DNA of 13,814 bases from NCBI GenBank assembly GCA_900320765.1, contig ONTN01000056.1, positions 1 to 13,814 on the forward strand, in the 5' to 3' direction. Positions 6,692 through 13,814 of the stretch are shown here, piece after piece (the first letter of the stretch is position 1; every line of letters begins with the position of its first letter). A program made the position numbers and the translations under genes. Source of the DNA: an uncultured Eubacteriales bacterium. Lineage in GTDB: Bacteria > Bacillota > Clostridia > Oscillospirales > Oscillospiraceae. The notes beneath the pieces were generated by a model that made no database searches, had not been told where the DNA came from, and saw only the letters and a program-made list of their open reading frames with translations.

Positions 6692-7861
6692 TTATTCAAT
6701 GAAATCTTTTATCTCCCGCAGGCTCAGGCCCTGCTCGCGGGCTATTCGCGCTACGTCCTCGTATTCTGGCTTTTCGCGCTCGGCGCCAAAACCCTCCGAA
6801 CGCTTTACGCGAACGGGGCCGAAGGGGGTGGACGCCGTTACGGTGTATTTTTTCAGCGTGTGTGTTACCGTCTCCGCTTCGCTTACCCCGTTTGTCGAGG
6901 TGTGGCGGAATATCGCCCTTAAAAGCCCATCCCTCTTTTCCGGGGCGCAGGACACTCTTACGAGGGTGCCCGGGCGGCTTTTTTTCATCGTAACGGGTAC
7001 GGTGAACACCTCATAGGCGCCCGCCTCGAAAAGGCGCTCGGCGGCGAAGGCTATGTCCTCGGCCGTCATATCGTCCACATTGAAGCTGAGCTGCAGAACC
7101 CTTGCGCTCGCCTCCTCGCTCTCGCCGATAAGGGCGCGGACGGCGCTGAAAACGGGAAGCGGCCTCGTGCCCATTCCGTAGCCCACCCCGTCGGGCACCA
7201 TCCTCGGCATTGAGCCGAAGCGGGTGGCGAAGTGCTTTAGAAGAGCAGCCCCCGTCGGGGTGCAGAGCTCGCCGTCCACGTCCGCGGAGTATATCGGAAC
7301 GCCCTTTAAAATCTCGGCCGTCGCGGGAGCGGGAACTGGCAGCCAGCCGTGGGCGCATTTTACCCTGCCGGAGCCGACGTGGACGGGGGAGACGACGATC
7401 TCGTCCGGGTGAAGGCGCTCGAGAATGAGGCTGACGCCCAAAATATCCGCAATCGCGTCCGCCATACCGACCTCGTGAAAATGCACCTCGGAAACAGCGG
7501 TTCCGTGCACCTTGCTCTCAGCCTCTGCAATGAGGTCGTAGACCGCCAAGACGTGATTTTTGATCGGGAGAGCCACGTTAAGGGAATTGACTATCGCCCT
7601 TATATCCGCCATTCCGGCGTGGTGATGATGGCGGCGGCCTTCGCCCGCCTCGTCCTCCTCGTGACCGTCAATTTTCACGGCGACGTGAGTGCCGACGACG
7701 CCGTGGCTCTCGGCTCGCTCGCGGCTTACGGTAACGCCCGGTATCCCGGCGCGGTTTATGAGCCCGATAACGTCGTCCGGATCGGGAAGGAGCTCTAAGA
7801 GAGCGCCTGTCAGCATATCCCCGGCGCAGCCCATGGAACATTCGATATAAAGAGTTTTCAT
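6692..7861 (-). CDS. larC: LarC, nickel-pincer cofactor biosynthesis protein (DUF111)
   Basis: The 389-residue protein covers the full LarC family. It starts with YIECSMGCAGDMLTGALLEL, has a histidine-rich stretch (HHHH at 78-81) and then SEVHFHEVGMADAIADILG (from about 124). DGELCTPTGAALLKHF follows (from about 196), and the C-terminal LarC2 part has LQLSFNVDDMTAEDIAFA and VTMKKSRPGTLV. LarC inserts nickel into the pyridinium dithiocarboxylate precursor of the lactate racemase cofactor in a CTP-dependent reaction (known for Lactobacillus plantarum LarC). In L. plantarum the two halves are joined by a programmed frameshift; here it is one continuous frame. The ATG overlaps the stop of the upstream CYTH remnant in an ATGA arrangement, so it is the last gene of the obg operon. 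None of larA, larB or larE lies in the window, so the client enzyme is unknown. Confidence 0.92.
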   Translation of the reverse strand: MKTLYIECSMGCAGDMLTGALLELLPDPDDVIGLINRAGIPGVTVSRERAESHGVVGTHVAVKIDGHEEDEAGEGRRHHHHAGMADIRAIVNSLNVALPIKNHVLAVYDLIAEAESKVHGTAVSEVHFHEVGMADAIADILGVSLILERLHPDEIVVSPVHVGSGRVKCAHGWLPVPAPATAEILKGVPIYSADVDGELCTPTGAALLKHFATRFGSMPRMVPDGVGYGMGTRPLPVFSAVRALIGESEEASARVLQLSFNVDDMTAEDIAFAAERLFEAGAYEVFTVPVTMKKSRPGTLVRVSCAPEKRDGLLRAIFRHTSTNGVSEAETVTHTLKKYTVTASTPFGPVRVKRSEGFGAEREKPEYEDVARIAREQGLSLREIKDFIE

Positions 7862-8258
7862 AGCGTTTCCGGCCTCCCGTTTATTGTCATATTCGCGTTT
7901 GAATACCGCTTGTCGTAAGTTACCTCGCGCCCGAACCAGTCCGGCGGGGTAAAGGCCTCGGCCTCCTCTACCGTGGGAAACTCCACCTCGGCGACCGTGA
8001 GAGGAGAAAGCTCTCCATCGAAAACGTCCAGCTCAAGGTCAACGGCCAGCCGGTCCTGATCAAGGGCGCAGACCGCCACGAGATGAATGCGGAGAAGAGC
8101 TTTCCCTTGCCCTTCACCGTCAGCCTCGTCTCCCCGTCCGTATCGCGGACGCGGATAGCCGGGCTGCGGGAGATATAGCCCTGAGTTATCCGCTTTTTCG
8201 GGAAAGAGGACAGGGGCGCGGGCAGAGCTTTTATGAGAAATTTCCGTTCTATCTCCAT
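7858..8258 (-). pseudogene. CYTH-domain protein, frameshifted and internally shortened
   Basis: Two frames together resemble one CYTH (triphosphate tunnel enzyme / class IV adenylate cyclase-like) protein. The first part, from ATG 8258, gives MEIERKFLIKALP, ITQGYIS, PAIRVRDTDGETRLTVKGKGK, which includes the ExExK motif (E-I-E-R-K). The second part, one base out of frame, gives RIHLVAVCALDQDRLAVDLELDVFDGELSPLTVAEVEFPTVEEAEAF and ends TYDKRYSNANM, all typical for the C-terminal half. Coupling the frames near 8085-8110 yields about 133 codons, while the family is usually 150-160. The central R-E-E / A-x-x-LL segment that should follow KGKG is absent, so a deletion of roughly 70-80 bases that also broke the frame is likely. 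The ATG begins one base after the obg stop and the stop overlaps the larC start, so the gene still sits in the operon. An assembly error is the alternative. The in-frame TTG at 8282 was not chosen, as it lies inside obg. Confidence 0.8.
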
Positions 8259-8259
8259 C

Positions 8260-9525
8260 TTATCTCTTATACTCGAATTCAAGTCCGCAGACGTTCACGG
8301 TGTCGCCCTCGGCTATGCCCAGCTCCTCAAGCTTGTCGAAGAGACCGCGGGAGCGCATAACGCGGTCGAAGTGCATGCGGCTTTCGTAGTCGGTAAAGTT
8401 CGTGTTAGAAACGAGCATATCGACCCAGCCGCCGTCGACCGTCCAGTAGCCCCCGTCTGACTCTATCGTGGGCTCGTCCGAGCCGAGCTCGGGCTCCGGC
8501 TCTACGAAATCCGGTTCGTAAACGGTGATGGGCGGGAGCTGCGAGAGCTTTTCTGATATCACGTTCACAAGCTCCTGGACGCCCGTGTGCGCCGCGGCAG
8601 AGATGCGGAAGAACTCGTATCCGGCATTCTTGACGAACTCCTCAAAGCGGGCGATATCCTCCTCGGCGGCGATGTCGCATTTGTTCGCGCAGACGAGCAT
8701 CGGGCGCGAGGCGAGCTCAGCTGAATATTTCTCAAGCTCGGAGTTTATCTCCTCGAAATCCGAAACGGGATCGCGCCCCTCCGAGCCGGAGACGTCTACG
8801 ACGTGGACGAGGAGGCGGCAGCGGTCTATATGGCGCAGGAAATCGTGGCCGAGGCCGGCGCCCTCGCTCGCACCCTCGATTATGCCGGGGATATCGGCCA
8901 TAACGAAGGAGCGCCCCTCGCCGGCGTAGACCACGCCAAGGTTGGGGAAAAGGGTCGTAAAGTGGTAGTTCGCTATCTTCGGCCTCGCCTTGGAGACCAC
9001 GCTGAGAAGTGTGGACTTGCCAACGTTCGGGAAGCCCACAAGGCCTACGTCGGCCAGAAGCTTTAGCTCGAGGGTTATCTCTCTCTCCACGCCGGGCAGC
9101 CCGGCCTTGGCAAAGCGGGGAGCCTGACGGGTAGGAGTAGCGAAATGGGAATTGCCCCAGCCGCCGGTGCCGCCCTTCGCCGCGACAAAGCTCTCCGTCT
9201 TCGTCATATCCGCCATTATCTGCCCCGTCTTCGCGTCGCGCACCACCGTGCCGACGGGCACTTTGATGATAAGATCCTCTCCGTCCTTCCCGGTGCAGCG
9301 CTTGCCGCCTCCGTCCATACCGTTCTGAGCGGAGTATTTGCGCTTATAGCGGAAGTCCATCAGAGTGGACATATTCGGGTCCGGCACGAGGACCACGCTT
9401 CCGCCCCTCCCGCCGTCGCCGCCGTCGGGCCCGCCCGCGGCTACGTATTTTTCGCGGTGGAAGGCGACGGCTCCGTTGCCGCCCTTTCCCGCCTTAACTT
9501 CAATAGTTGCCTTGTCAACAAACAT
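8260..9525 (-). CDS. obg: GTPase Obg (CgtA) with OCT domain
   Basis: The 421-residue protein is a ribosome-associated GTPase that acts in large-subunit maturation and stress control. The glycine-rich Obg fold occupies residues 1 to about 158 (KAGKGGNGAVAFHREKYV, GGPDGGDGGRGG). The G domain has G1 GFPNVGKS (164-171), the switch I region YHFTTLFPNLG, G3 DIPG (211-214), G4 NKCD (281-284) and G5 ISA (308-310). A C-terminal OCT domain (about 350-421) ends with LEELGIAEGDTVNVCGLEFEY, the form usual in Bacillota. AAGGATGA lies about nine bases before the ATG. A strong promoter is found just upstream. The CYTH remnant starts one base after the stop, and larC follows. Confidence 0.97.
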   Translation of the reverse strand: MFVDKATIEVKAGKGGNGAVAFHREKYVAAGGPDGGDGGRGGSVVLVPDPNMSTLMDFRYKRKYSAQNGMDGGGKRCTGKDGEDLIIKVPVGTVVRDAKTGQIMADMTKTESFVAAKGGTGGWGNSHFATPTRQAPRFAKAGLPGVEREITLELKLLADVGLVGFPNVGKSTLLSVVSKARPKIANYHFTTLFPNLGVVYAGEGRSFVMADIPGIIEGASEGAGLGHDFLRHIDRCRLLVHVVDVSGSEGRDPVSDFEEINSELEKYSAELASRPMLVCANKCDIAAEEDIARFEEFVKNAGYEFFRISAAAHTGVQELVNVISEKLSQLPPITVYEPDFVEPEPELGSDEPTIESDGGYWTVDGGWVDMLVSNTNFTDYESRMHFDRVMRSRGLFDKLEELGIAEGDTVNVCGLEFEYKR

Positions 9526-9557
9526 CGGTATATCATCCTTATCGTTTTAATAAAGTA

Positions 9558-9586
9558 ATAGTATCATATTGTATTGCCGATTTCAA
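9558..9586 (-). promoter_or_regulatory. Sigma-A promoter for obg, with extended -10
   Basis: Read on the - strand, TTGAAA (9581-9586) and TACTAT (9558-9563) are separated by exactly 17 bases. TGA directly before the -10 gives the extended TGn motif. The predicted start near 9551 leaves a leader of about 25 bases before the obg ATG. The -35 box overlaps the tetR stop codon (9583-9585). Confidence 0.8.
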
Positions 9587-10161
9587 TTTCTTTCGGCAAA
9601 ACCGCCCATCCCGCTTATAACGAGCTTCGTTATCGCCGAGGATATCTCCTCCACCGGGGTAGACCTGTCCGAATTGAACCACCGCTGATAGACCGAGATG
9701 AGGCCGGAGAAGGTAAACTCCATTATCACCTCGAGCCTGTCTCCCTCAAGATCGAAAAGCTCGGTTATGAGCGGCCTTGCCTTGTCCTTCATAATATCGA
9801 CTATCTTCGTCAGCATACTCACGTTTCCGCGCATCGAGAACATCTGTCCGTAAAAGTCGATATCCGTATTGATGACCGACGTGAGCCTCTCGAAAACGAA
9901 AAATGCCGCATTGTCCACCGAGGCGAGCTCCAGCGCGCCGAGAGCCCCGCCGAAGGAGCGGGCGATCTCGTCCTCGATCTCGTAGACCACCTCGTGCACT
10001 CCCGCGTAATAGTTGTAAAAGGTCTTGCGGTTTATATCCGCGTACTCCGCGATATCGCTCACGGTGATATCCCCGAGCTCCTTTTCGGATAAAAGACGGG
10101 CAAAGGCGTTCCTTATCGCCCTTTTCGTCTTTATGACCCGCCTGTCCTCGCTTTTTTCCAT
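9583..10161 (-). CDS. TetR-family transcriptional regulator
   Basis: From ATG 10161 the protein has 192 residues. The N-terminal part is a TetR DNA-binding domain: KTKRAIRNAFARLL, then the helix-turn-helix at about 31-52 (ITVSDIAEYADINRKTFYNYY). The rest is the helical ligand and dimer domain. It resembles the Bacillota TetR C-terminal type (DhaS-like), with FYGQMFSMRGN and GLISVYQRWFNSDRSTPVEEISSAI. In-frame GTG at 10176 was rejected: AGGA lies eight bases before ATG 10161, while nothing suitable precedes the GTG. The gene is divergent from the glycosyltransferase-fakA-degV genes, the usual place for a TetR repressor of the neighbouring operon. The ligand may be an acyl chain or lipid precursor, but this is inference from context only. 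Confidence 0.85.
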   Translation of the reverse strand: MEKSEDRRVIKTKRAIRNAFARLLSEKELGDITVSDIAEYADINRKTFYNYYAGVHEVVYEIEDEIARSFGGALGALELASVDNAAFFVFERLTSVINTDIDFYGQMFSMRGNVSMLTKIVDIMKDKARPLITELFDLEGDRLEVIMEFTFSGLISVYQRWFNSDRSTPVEEISSAITKLVISGMGGFAERN

Positions 10162-10327
10162 CTGATCATTCCTCACATTCTACAAGTTTCGCCATATCTG
10201 TGTATTTTTAAACAGTATTATATAAAATTGAGCAGATAATGACATAACGAACAATGTTTGGCTATGGCAATCCGTATGCAAATATAATAATATACAAGTG
10301 TGTAAAAAGTCAATAAGAGGGACAAAA
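10162..10327. promoter_or_regulatory. Divergent control region between tetR and the lipid operon
   Basis: This AT-rich gap must drive both directions. For the + strand, TATAAT (10283-10288) is a good -10, with a weak -35 TTGGCT (10258-10263) at a long 19-base spacing. For the - strand, TATAAT is present as ATTATA near 10217-10222, without a convincing -35. TACAAGT occurs twice, at 10181-10187 and 10293-10299. The second copy is part of an imperfect dyad TACA-N4-TGTA (10293-10304) just after the + strand -10, a plausible TetR operator position. Individual boxes are tentative. Confidence 0.45.
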
Positions 10328-11455
10328 ATGAAGCTTTTGATTCTCTCCTGCGACACGGGCGACGGAAGCCCGGGAGCCGCGCTCGCAATCTGCGAGGCGG
10401 CGGAGGAGCGGGGAATCGACTGCGTTATGGCAGACCCCGACAAATTCGGCAGGGGCTGGACAAAGAGCGCGGTCATCTATTCCGGGAAAAAACTTAAAAA
10501 GAGCATACCGCGGCTCTACAGAGCCGTGTATTCCGCGAGCGGGCTTCTTGATAAGGCGGGGATAACCTCGCCCTTATATTATGCCAACGCGACCTATGCG
10601 GAGGAGCTTGCGGACTATATAAAGGCCGAGGGCTTCGACGCCGTTATATCGACCCATCTTCACGGAATGGAGGCGATGACGGCGGTAAGGAGGCGGACGG
10701 GGCTTTCCGTTCCCGCCTACGGGGTGCTCACCGAATTTGCCTACGTTCCGCTTCTCAGCGAGACGGAGCTCGACTTTTATTTCGTGCCGCACAAGGGGCT
10801 CGCGCCCAAGCTGATGGACAAGGGAGTTGGGCCGGACAGGTTCCGGATCACGGGAGTTCCGGTCGACAGGCGGTTTTCAAAGGGGCCCGGCAGGGCGGAG
10901 GCGAGAAACTTCCTCGTTATACCGAAGAAGAAGCGGGTATACGTTATAAATTCGATGGGGCTCAAGCCGTCATACGTATCAAATCTCTGCGAATATCTCG
11001 CCGGGCTTGAGAAAAAGGACGCGCTTATATACGTTTTAGCCGACAGGGAGAGCGAGCTCTTTGAGAAGCTCAGTAAAAAGCTTAAAAAGAAGCTGCCGGA
11101 CGAGCCTATGATACAGACGGCGGCATATTCCGAGCGGGAGAATTTCTACATAGCGGCCGCAAACGTGGCGATAAACGCGGCAGACGGGGTGCTCTGCGCG
11201 AGGAACGCGGCTCTCGGAACGCCGATGGTGCTGCCTCACACGGTGAGCGGCACGGAGAGCGGGAACGCGGACTTTTTAGCGAAGCGCGAGCTTTGCCTCA
11301 AGGCCAAGAGCGCGTGGGACTGCGCGCTGAAGGCGAGGCGGCTTTTAGACGACAGGGCGGAGGCCGAAAGAATGGTGAGCATCGAGAGGATGAACGCCTT
11401 TTCGGACGCCGCAGACACTATAATCGACCATATAACGGAAGGGAAAGAAAAGTGA
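10328..11455 (+). CDS. MGDG synthase/UgtP-like lipid glycosyltransferase
   Basis: The 375-residue protein resembles the MGDG synthase / processive diacylglycerol glucosyltransferase family (GT28-like, two Rossmann domains). It starts KLLILSCDTGDGSPGAALAICEAAEERGI, in the place of the family's ILS..TGGGHNSAA.AI...L..RG. Next come the acceptor-domain stretches ISTHLHGMEAMTAV and PAYGVLTEFAYVPLLSETELDFYFV, then PDRFRITGVPVDRRF, the usual hinge with GIPV. The donor-domain loop is AADGVLCARNAALGTPMVL followed by GTESGNADFL (E310), equivalent to G.EAGNA. Such enzymes add sugar to diacylglycerol at the inner membrane face. The usual GGGH histidine is replaced (TGDGS), so activity may differ. ATG 10328 follows AGAGGG; an upstream GTG at 10298 lacks an RBS and overlaps the promoter region. 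The stop overlaps the fakA start. Confidence 0.78.
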   Translation: MKLLILSCDTGDGSPGAALAICEAAEERGIDCVMADPDKFGRGWTKSAVIYSGKKLKKSIPRLYRAVYSASGLLDKAGITSPLYYANATYAEELADYIKAEGFDAVISTHLHGMEAMTAVRRRTGLSVPAYGVLTEFAYVPLLSETELDFYFVPHKGLAPKLMDKGVGPDRFRITGVPVDRRFSKGPGRAEARNFLVIPKKKRVYVINSMGLKPSYVSNLCEYLAGLEKKDALIYVLADRESELFEKLSKKLKKKLPDEPMIQTAAYSERENFYIAAANVAINAADGVLCARNAALGTPMVLPHTVSGTESGNADFLAKRELCLKAKSAWDCALKARRLLDDRAEAERMVSIERMNAFSDAADTIIDHITEGKEK

Positions 11456-13104
11456 TGAAAACGGAGATACTGGACGGCGCTCTCTATCAGAAGCTCATAA
11501 TCGGGGGCGCTGCGAACCTTCAGAGGAACAGAAAGACGGTAAACGACTTAAACGTATTTCCCATACCCGACGGGGACACGGGCGACAATATGTTTATGAC
11601 GATGGACGCCGGCGCGGCTATGCTCCGCGGCGAGAGCGGGATGACCCTCGGCGAGGCCGCCGAGCTTGCCGCCCGCGGTATGCTGCTCGGCGCGAGGGGC
11701 AATTCCGGCGTTATCACATCCCGCATCTTCGCCGGAATTTCAAAGGGGCTCGAGGGCACCGAGCGCGCGACGACCGCCGTTCTGACCCGCGCCCTTGAGA
11801 GAGGCGTCCGCGAGGCTTACGAGGCCGTATCCGTCCCCGTAGAGGGCACGATACTCACCGTTTACCGCGACGCCGTCCGCTTCGCCGGCTCCAGGATAAA
11901 CGGGGACAGCGACTTTAACCGGTATTTCGACGATTTTATCGAGGAGATGGAGCGCTCGCTTGAGAGGACGCCGGAGCTCCTCGCCGTCCTTAAGGAGGCG
12001 GGAGTGGTCGATTCCGGCGGAGCCGGCCTCCTTTACATAGCCGAGGGCATGAAGGCCGCCCTCTCCGGAAAAGAGACCGGCGAGAGCATAGTCGACGCGC
12101 CCGCGCAGAAGCGGGTGGACGTTAGTATGTTCACCGAGGACAGCATCCTTGAATTCGGCTACTGTACCGAGTTCCTTTTAAGGCTCCAGACCTCGAAGAT
12201 AGACGTTAACGCCTTTGACCTCGACGCCTTTATCGAATGGCTCAATTCACAGGGCGACTCCGTCGTCGCCTTCCGCGACGGGACGATAGTAAAGGCCCAC
12301 GTGCACACGAAGAGACCGGGCGATATATTCAACTACTGCCAGAACTTCGGAGAATTCCTCACCACCAAGGTGGAGAATATGACCCTCCAGCACAACGAGC
12401 ATATGGCGCCTGACCGCTTCGCAAAGGCGAAAAAGCCGAAGAAGCCCTACGGTATCGTATCCGTTGCCGCCGGGCGCGGGATAAAGACCACCCTTCTTGA
12501 GATGGGCTGCGACGCCGTGGTGGACGGGGGTCAGAGCATGAACCCCTCGACCGAGGACTTTATCAAGGCGTTCGATACGGTGAACGCCGATACCATCTTA
12601 GTCTTCCCGAACAACAAGAATATCATCCTCGCCGCAGATCAGGCGGCCGAGCTCTATAAGAAGGCGGAGATAAGGGTCATTCCCACGAAGACGATCGGCG
12701 AGGGCTACTGCGCGATAGCTCAGCTCGACACCTCCTCCGGCGATACTGACGAGATAATAACTGGCCTGCGCGAGATAATAGCCGGGGTCGTTACGGGAGT
12801 AGTCTCCCGCGCCGTCCGCGATACCGAGAAGGACGGAGTAAGCGTTAAGAAGGACGATTATATCGGCTTCTCCGGAGGCAAGATCAGCGTTGACGATCCG
12901 GACAGGGTCGCCGCCGCACTCACGCTTGCGGAAAACTTAGAAGCCGGGGATTTCGACCTTATTATCCTCGTTCGCGGCGCGGATGCGCCGAGGGAGGAGA
13001 CGGAGGCGCTTGCAAAAGAGCTCGGCGATAAATATCCGCTCTCAGAGGTCATAACCATCGACGGCGAACAGCCCGTCTATGATTACATAATGATACTTGA
13101 ATAA
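11455..13104 (+). CDS. Fatty acid kinase catalytic subunit FakA-like (DAK2 domain, YloV family)
   Basis: This 549-residue protein has the three-part layout of FakA. The N-terminal DAK2 kinase domain has VFPIPDGDTGDN (34-45) with metal-binding aspartates at 39, 41 and 44, GARGNSGVITSRIF (from 79), and DSGGAGLLYIAEGM. The middle domain has FGYCTEFLL (Cys 237) and HVHT (His 282 and 284), matching the zinc site known in Staphylococcus aureus FakA. The C-terminal domain has GCDAVVDGGQSMNPSTEDF and VFPNNKNIILAADQAA, as in the family. FakA phosphorylates fatty acids held by a FakB (DegV) protein, feeding acyl-phosphate into phospholipid synthesis. ATG 11455 overlaps the upstream TGA; the open frame further upstream lies inside the glycosyltransferase gene and is not used. 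A degV/fakB gene follows at once. Confidence 0.92.
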   Translation: MKTEILDGALYQKLIIGGAANLQRNRKTVNDLNVFPIPDGDTGDNMFMTMDAGAAMLRGESGMTLGEAAELAARGMLLGARGNSGVITSRIFAGISKGLEGTERATTAVLTRALERGVREAYEAVSVPVEGTILTVYRDAVRFAGSRINGDSDFNRYFDDFIEEMERSLERTPELLAVLKEAGVVDSGGAGLLYIAEGMKAALSGKETGESIVDAPAQKRVDVSMFTEDSILEFGYCTEFLLRLQTSKIDVNAFDLDAFIEWLNSQGDSVVAFRDGTIVKAHVHTKRPGDIFNYCQNFGEFLTTKVENMTLQHNEHMAPDRFAKAKKPKKPYGIVSVAAGRGIKTTLLEMGCDAVVDGGQSMNPSTEDFIKAFDTVNADTILVFPNNKNIILAADQAAELYKKAEIRVIPTKTIGEGYCAIAQLDTSSGDTDEIITGLREIIAGVVTGVVSRAVRDTEKDGVSVKKDDYIGFSGGKISVDDPDRVAAALTLAENLEAGDFDLIILVRGADAPREETEALAKELGDKYPLSEVITIDGEQPVYDYIMILE

Positions 13105-13118
13105 GGAGGCAGAAACCC

Positions 13119-13814
13119 ATGCTCGTACTTTTTACCGACACCGATACCGATATGACGCCTGAGATAGCGAAGGAATACGGCTACAGGCTCATAAGCATGC
13201 CCTACAGCATCGACGGGAAAAACGTATATCCCTACGTCGACTTTGACAAGTTCGACTGCCACGGCTTCTATGAAACCCTGAGGAGCGGGGTTATCCCCAG
13301 CACCAGCGCCGTGAACGAGGAGGAGTATATAAACTACTTCAAGCCCGTTTTCGAGGCCGGAGACGATATACTATACGTCCACTTCTCCCGCCAGATGAGC
13401 GGCACCTTCGCCGCGATGGATAAGGCCGTCGCCCGCCTCAAGGAGCAGTATCCCGAGAGGAGCTTCTACACGATAGATACGAGGGGCATCAGCATCCTGA
13501 GCCTCAACGTGGCAATGGAAATAGGCGATATGTACAAGGCCGGCAAGAGCGTTGATGAGATGCTCAAATGGGCCGAGACCGAGGTGGACAAGTTCGCCGT
13601 CTACTTCTTTGCCGACGATCTTCGCTTCTTCGCCCGCTCCGGCAGAGTATCCGGTCTCGCCGGAACTATGGGCACCCTTCTCGGCATTAGACCGATCATC
13701 TATATGGGCTCGAACGGAAAGATGGAGAGCATAGGCAAGGAGAAGGGCAGAGCCAAGGCCGTCGCCCGCCTTGTAAAATACGCGGAGGAGCTCGGCGACG
13801 ACGTCAAGGGCCAC
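13119..13814 (+). CDS. DegV/FakB-family fatty-acid-binding protein (partial, runs off the window)
   Basis: The frame opens at ATG 13119, preceded by AAGGAGG, and stays open to the last base, giving 232 codons without a stop. DegV features are present in order: LFTDTDTDMTPEIAKEYG at the N terminus (usually DSTADL), PSTSAVNEEEY (60-70) at the lipid carboxylate site, and HFSRQMSGTF (88-97) in place of the usual SS.LSGTY. Then come FYTIDTRGISI, FFADDLRFFARSGRVSG (usually L.YLKRGGRI) and LLGIRPII. FakB proteins hold a fatty acid while FakA phosphorylates it. Placement 14 bases after fakA supports that pairing. Full family members have about 280-290 residues, so roughly 50 are missing beyond the edge. 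Confidence 0.92.
   Translation, partial: MLVLFTDTDTDMTPEIAKEYGYRLISMPYSIDGKNVYPYVDFDKFDCHGFYETLRSGVIPSTSAVNEEEYINYFKPVFEAGDDILYVHFSRQMSGTFAAMDKAVARLKEQYPERSFYTIDTRGISILSLNVAMEIGDMYKAGKSVDEMLKWAETEVDKFAVYFFADDLRFFARSGRVSGLAGTMGTLLGIRPIIYMGSNGKMESIGKEKGRAKAVARLVKYAEELGDDVKGH

Noticed and set aside
7349..7798. A 149-codon open frame on the + strand within larC
   Set aside because: The - strand LarC product is full-length with conserved motifs throughout; the opposite frame has no recognisable domain.
11293..11454. N-terminal extension of the FakA-like protein
   Set aside because: This segment is the 3' end of the glycosyltransferase gene in another frame; FakA proteins begin close to the MKTEILDGALYQKL sequence at 11455.
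13371..13814. Open frame on the - strand at the window end
   Set aside because: It lies opposite the DegV-family gene, which has a clear start, RBS and family motifs.

Overview
The window looks like a chromosomal segment of a GC-rich member of the Clostridia (Bacillota). This is inferred from four things: the rpoA–rplQ end of the ribosomal protein operon, strong AGGAGG-type ribosome binding sites, a guanine-class purine riboswitch upstream of xpt, and an Obg with a C-terminal OCT domain. Proteins with this flavour are common in uncultured gut Oscillospirales-like bacteria, but the sequence alone does not fix the genus. I see no phage, insertion sequence, CRISPR array, tRNA or rRNA.

Region 1 (1-692, + strand) is the end of rpoA, then rplQ and an intrinsic terminator. 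Region 2 (about 788-6641, + strand) is a purine salvage and uptake operon. A sigma-A promoter is followed by a guanine-class aptamer and a terminator, then xpt (xanthine phosphoribosyltransferase), a BMP-family lipoprotein, a two-domain ABC ATPase and two permeases. The four transporter genes form a NupN/NupABC-type nucleoside importer. The 180-base gap between the lipoprotein gene and the ATPase gene holds a terminator-like nested hairpin followed by a long, nearly perfect inverted repeat. Both could keep the binding protein more abundant than the membrane parts. A 17-bp hairpin ends the operon and serves the convergent operon too.

Region 3 (6692-10161, - strand) reads tetR, then obg, a broken CYTH-domain gene, and larC. 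obg has its own strong promoter, whose -35 box overlaps the tetR stop codon. The CYTH gene is tightly coupled to both neighbours but has lost its reading frame and, judging by family length, about 25 central residues. larC (nickel-pincer cofactor insertase) has none of its usual larA/larB/larE partners in view.

Region 4 (10328-13814, + strand) diverges from tetR. It encodes an MGDG-synthase/UgtP-like lipid glycosyltransferase, a FakA-like fatty acid kinase (DAK2 domain) and a DegV/FakB-like fatty-acid-binding protein cut by the window edge. The start and stop codons of the first two overlap. Together with the divergent TetR regulator this looks like a small fatty-acid activation and membrane glycolipid module. 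The glycosyltransferase lacks the family's usual GGGH-type histidine near its N terminus.

Most of the window is ordinary housekeeping sequence. The points most worth a second look are the riboswitch-controlled xpt–nucleoside importer operon, the two RNA structures inside it, the decayed CYTH gene, and the atypical lipid glycosyltransferase in the Fak cluster.
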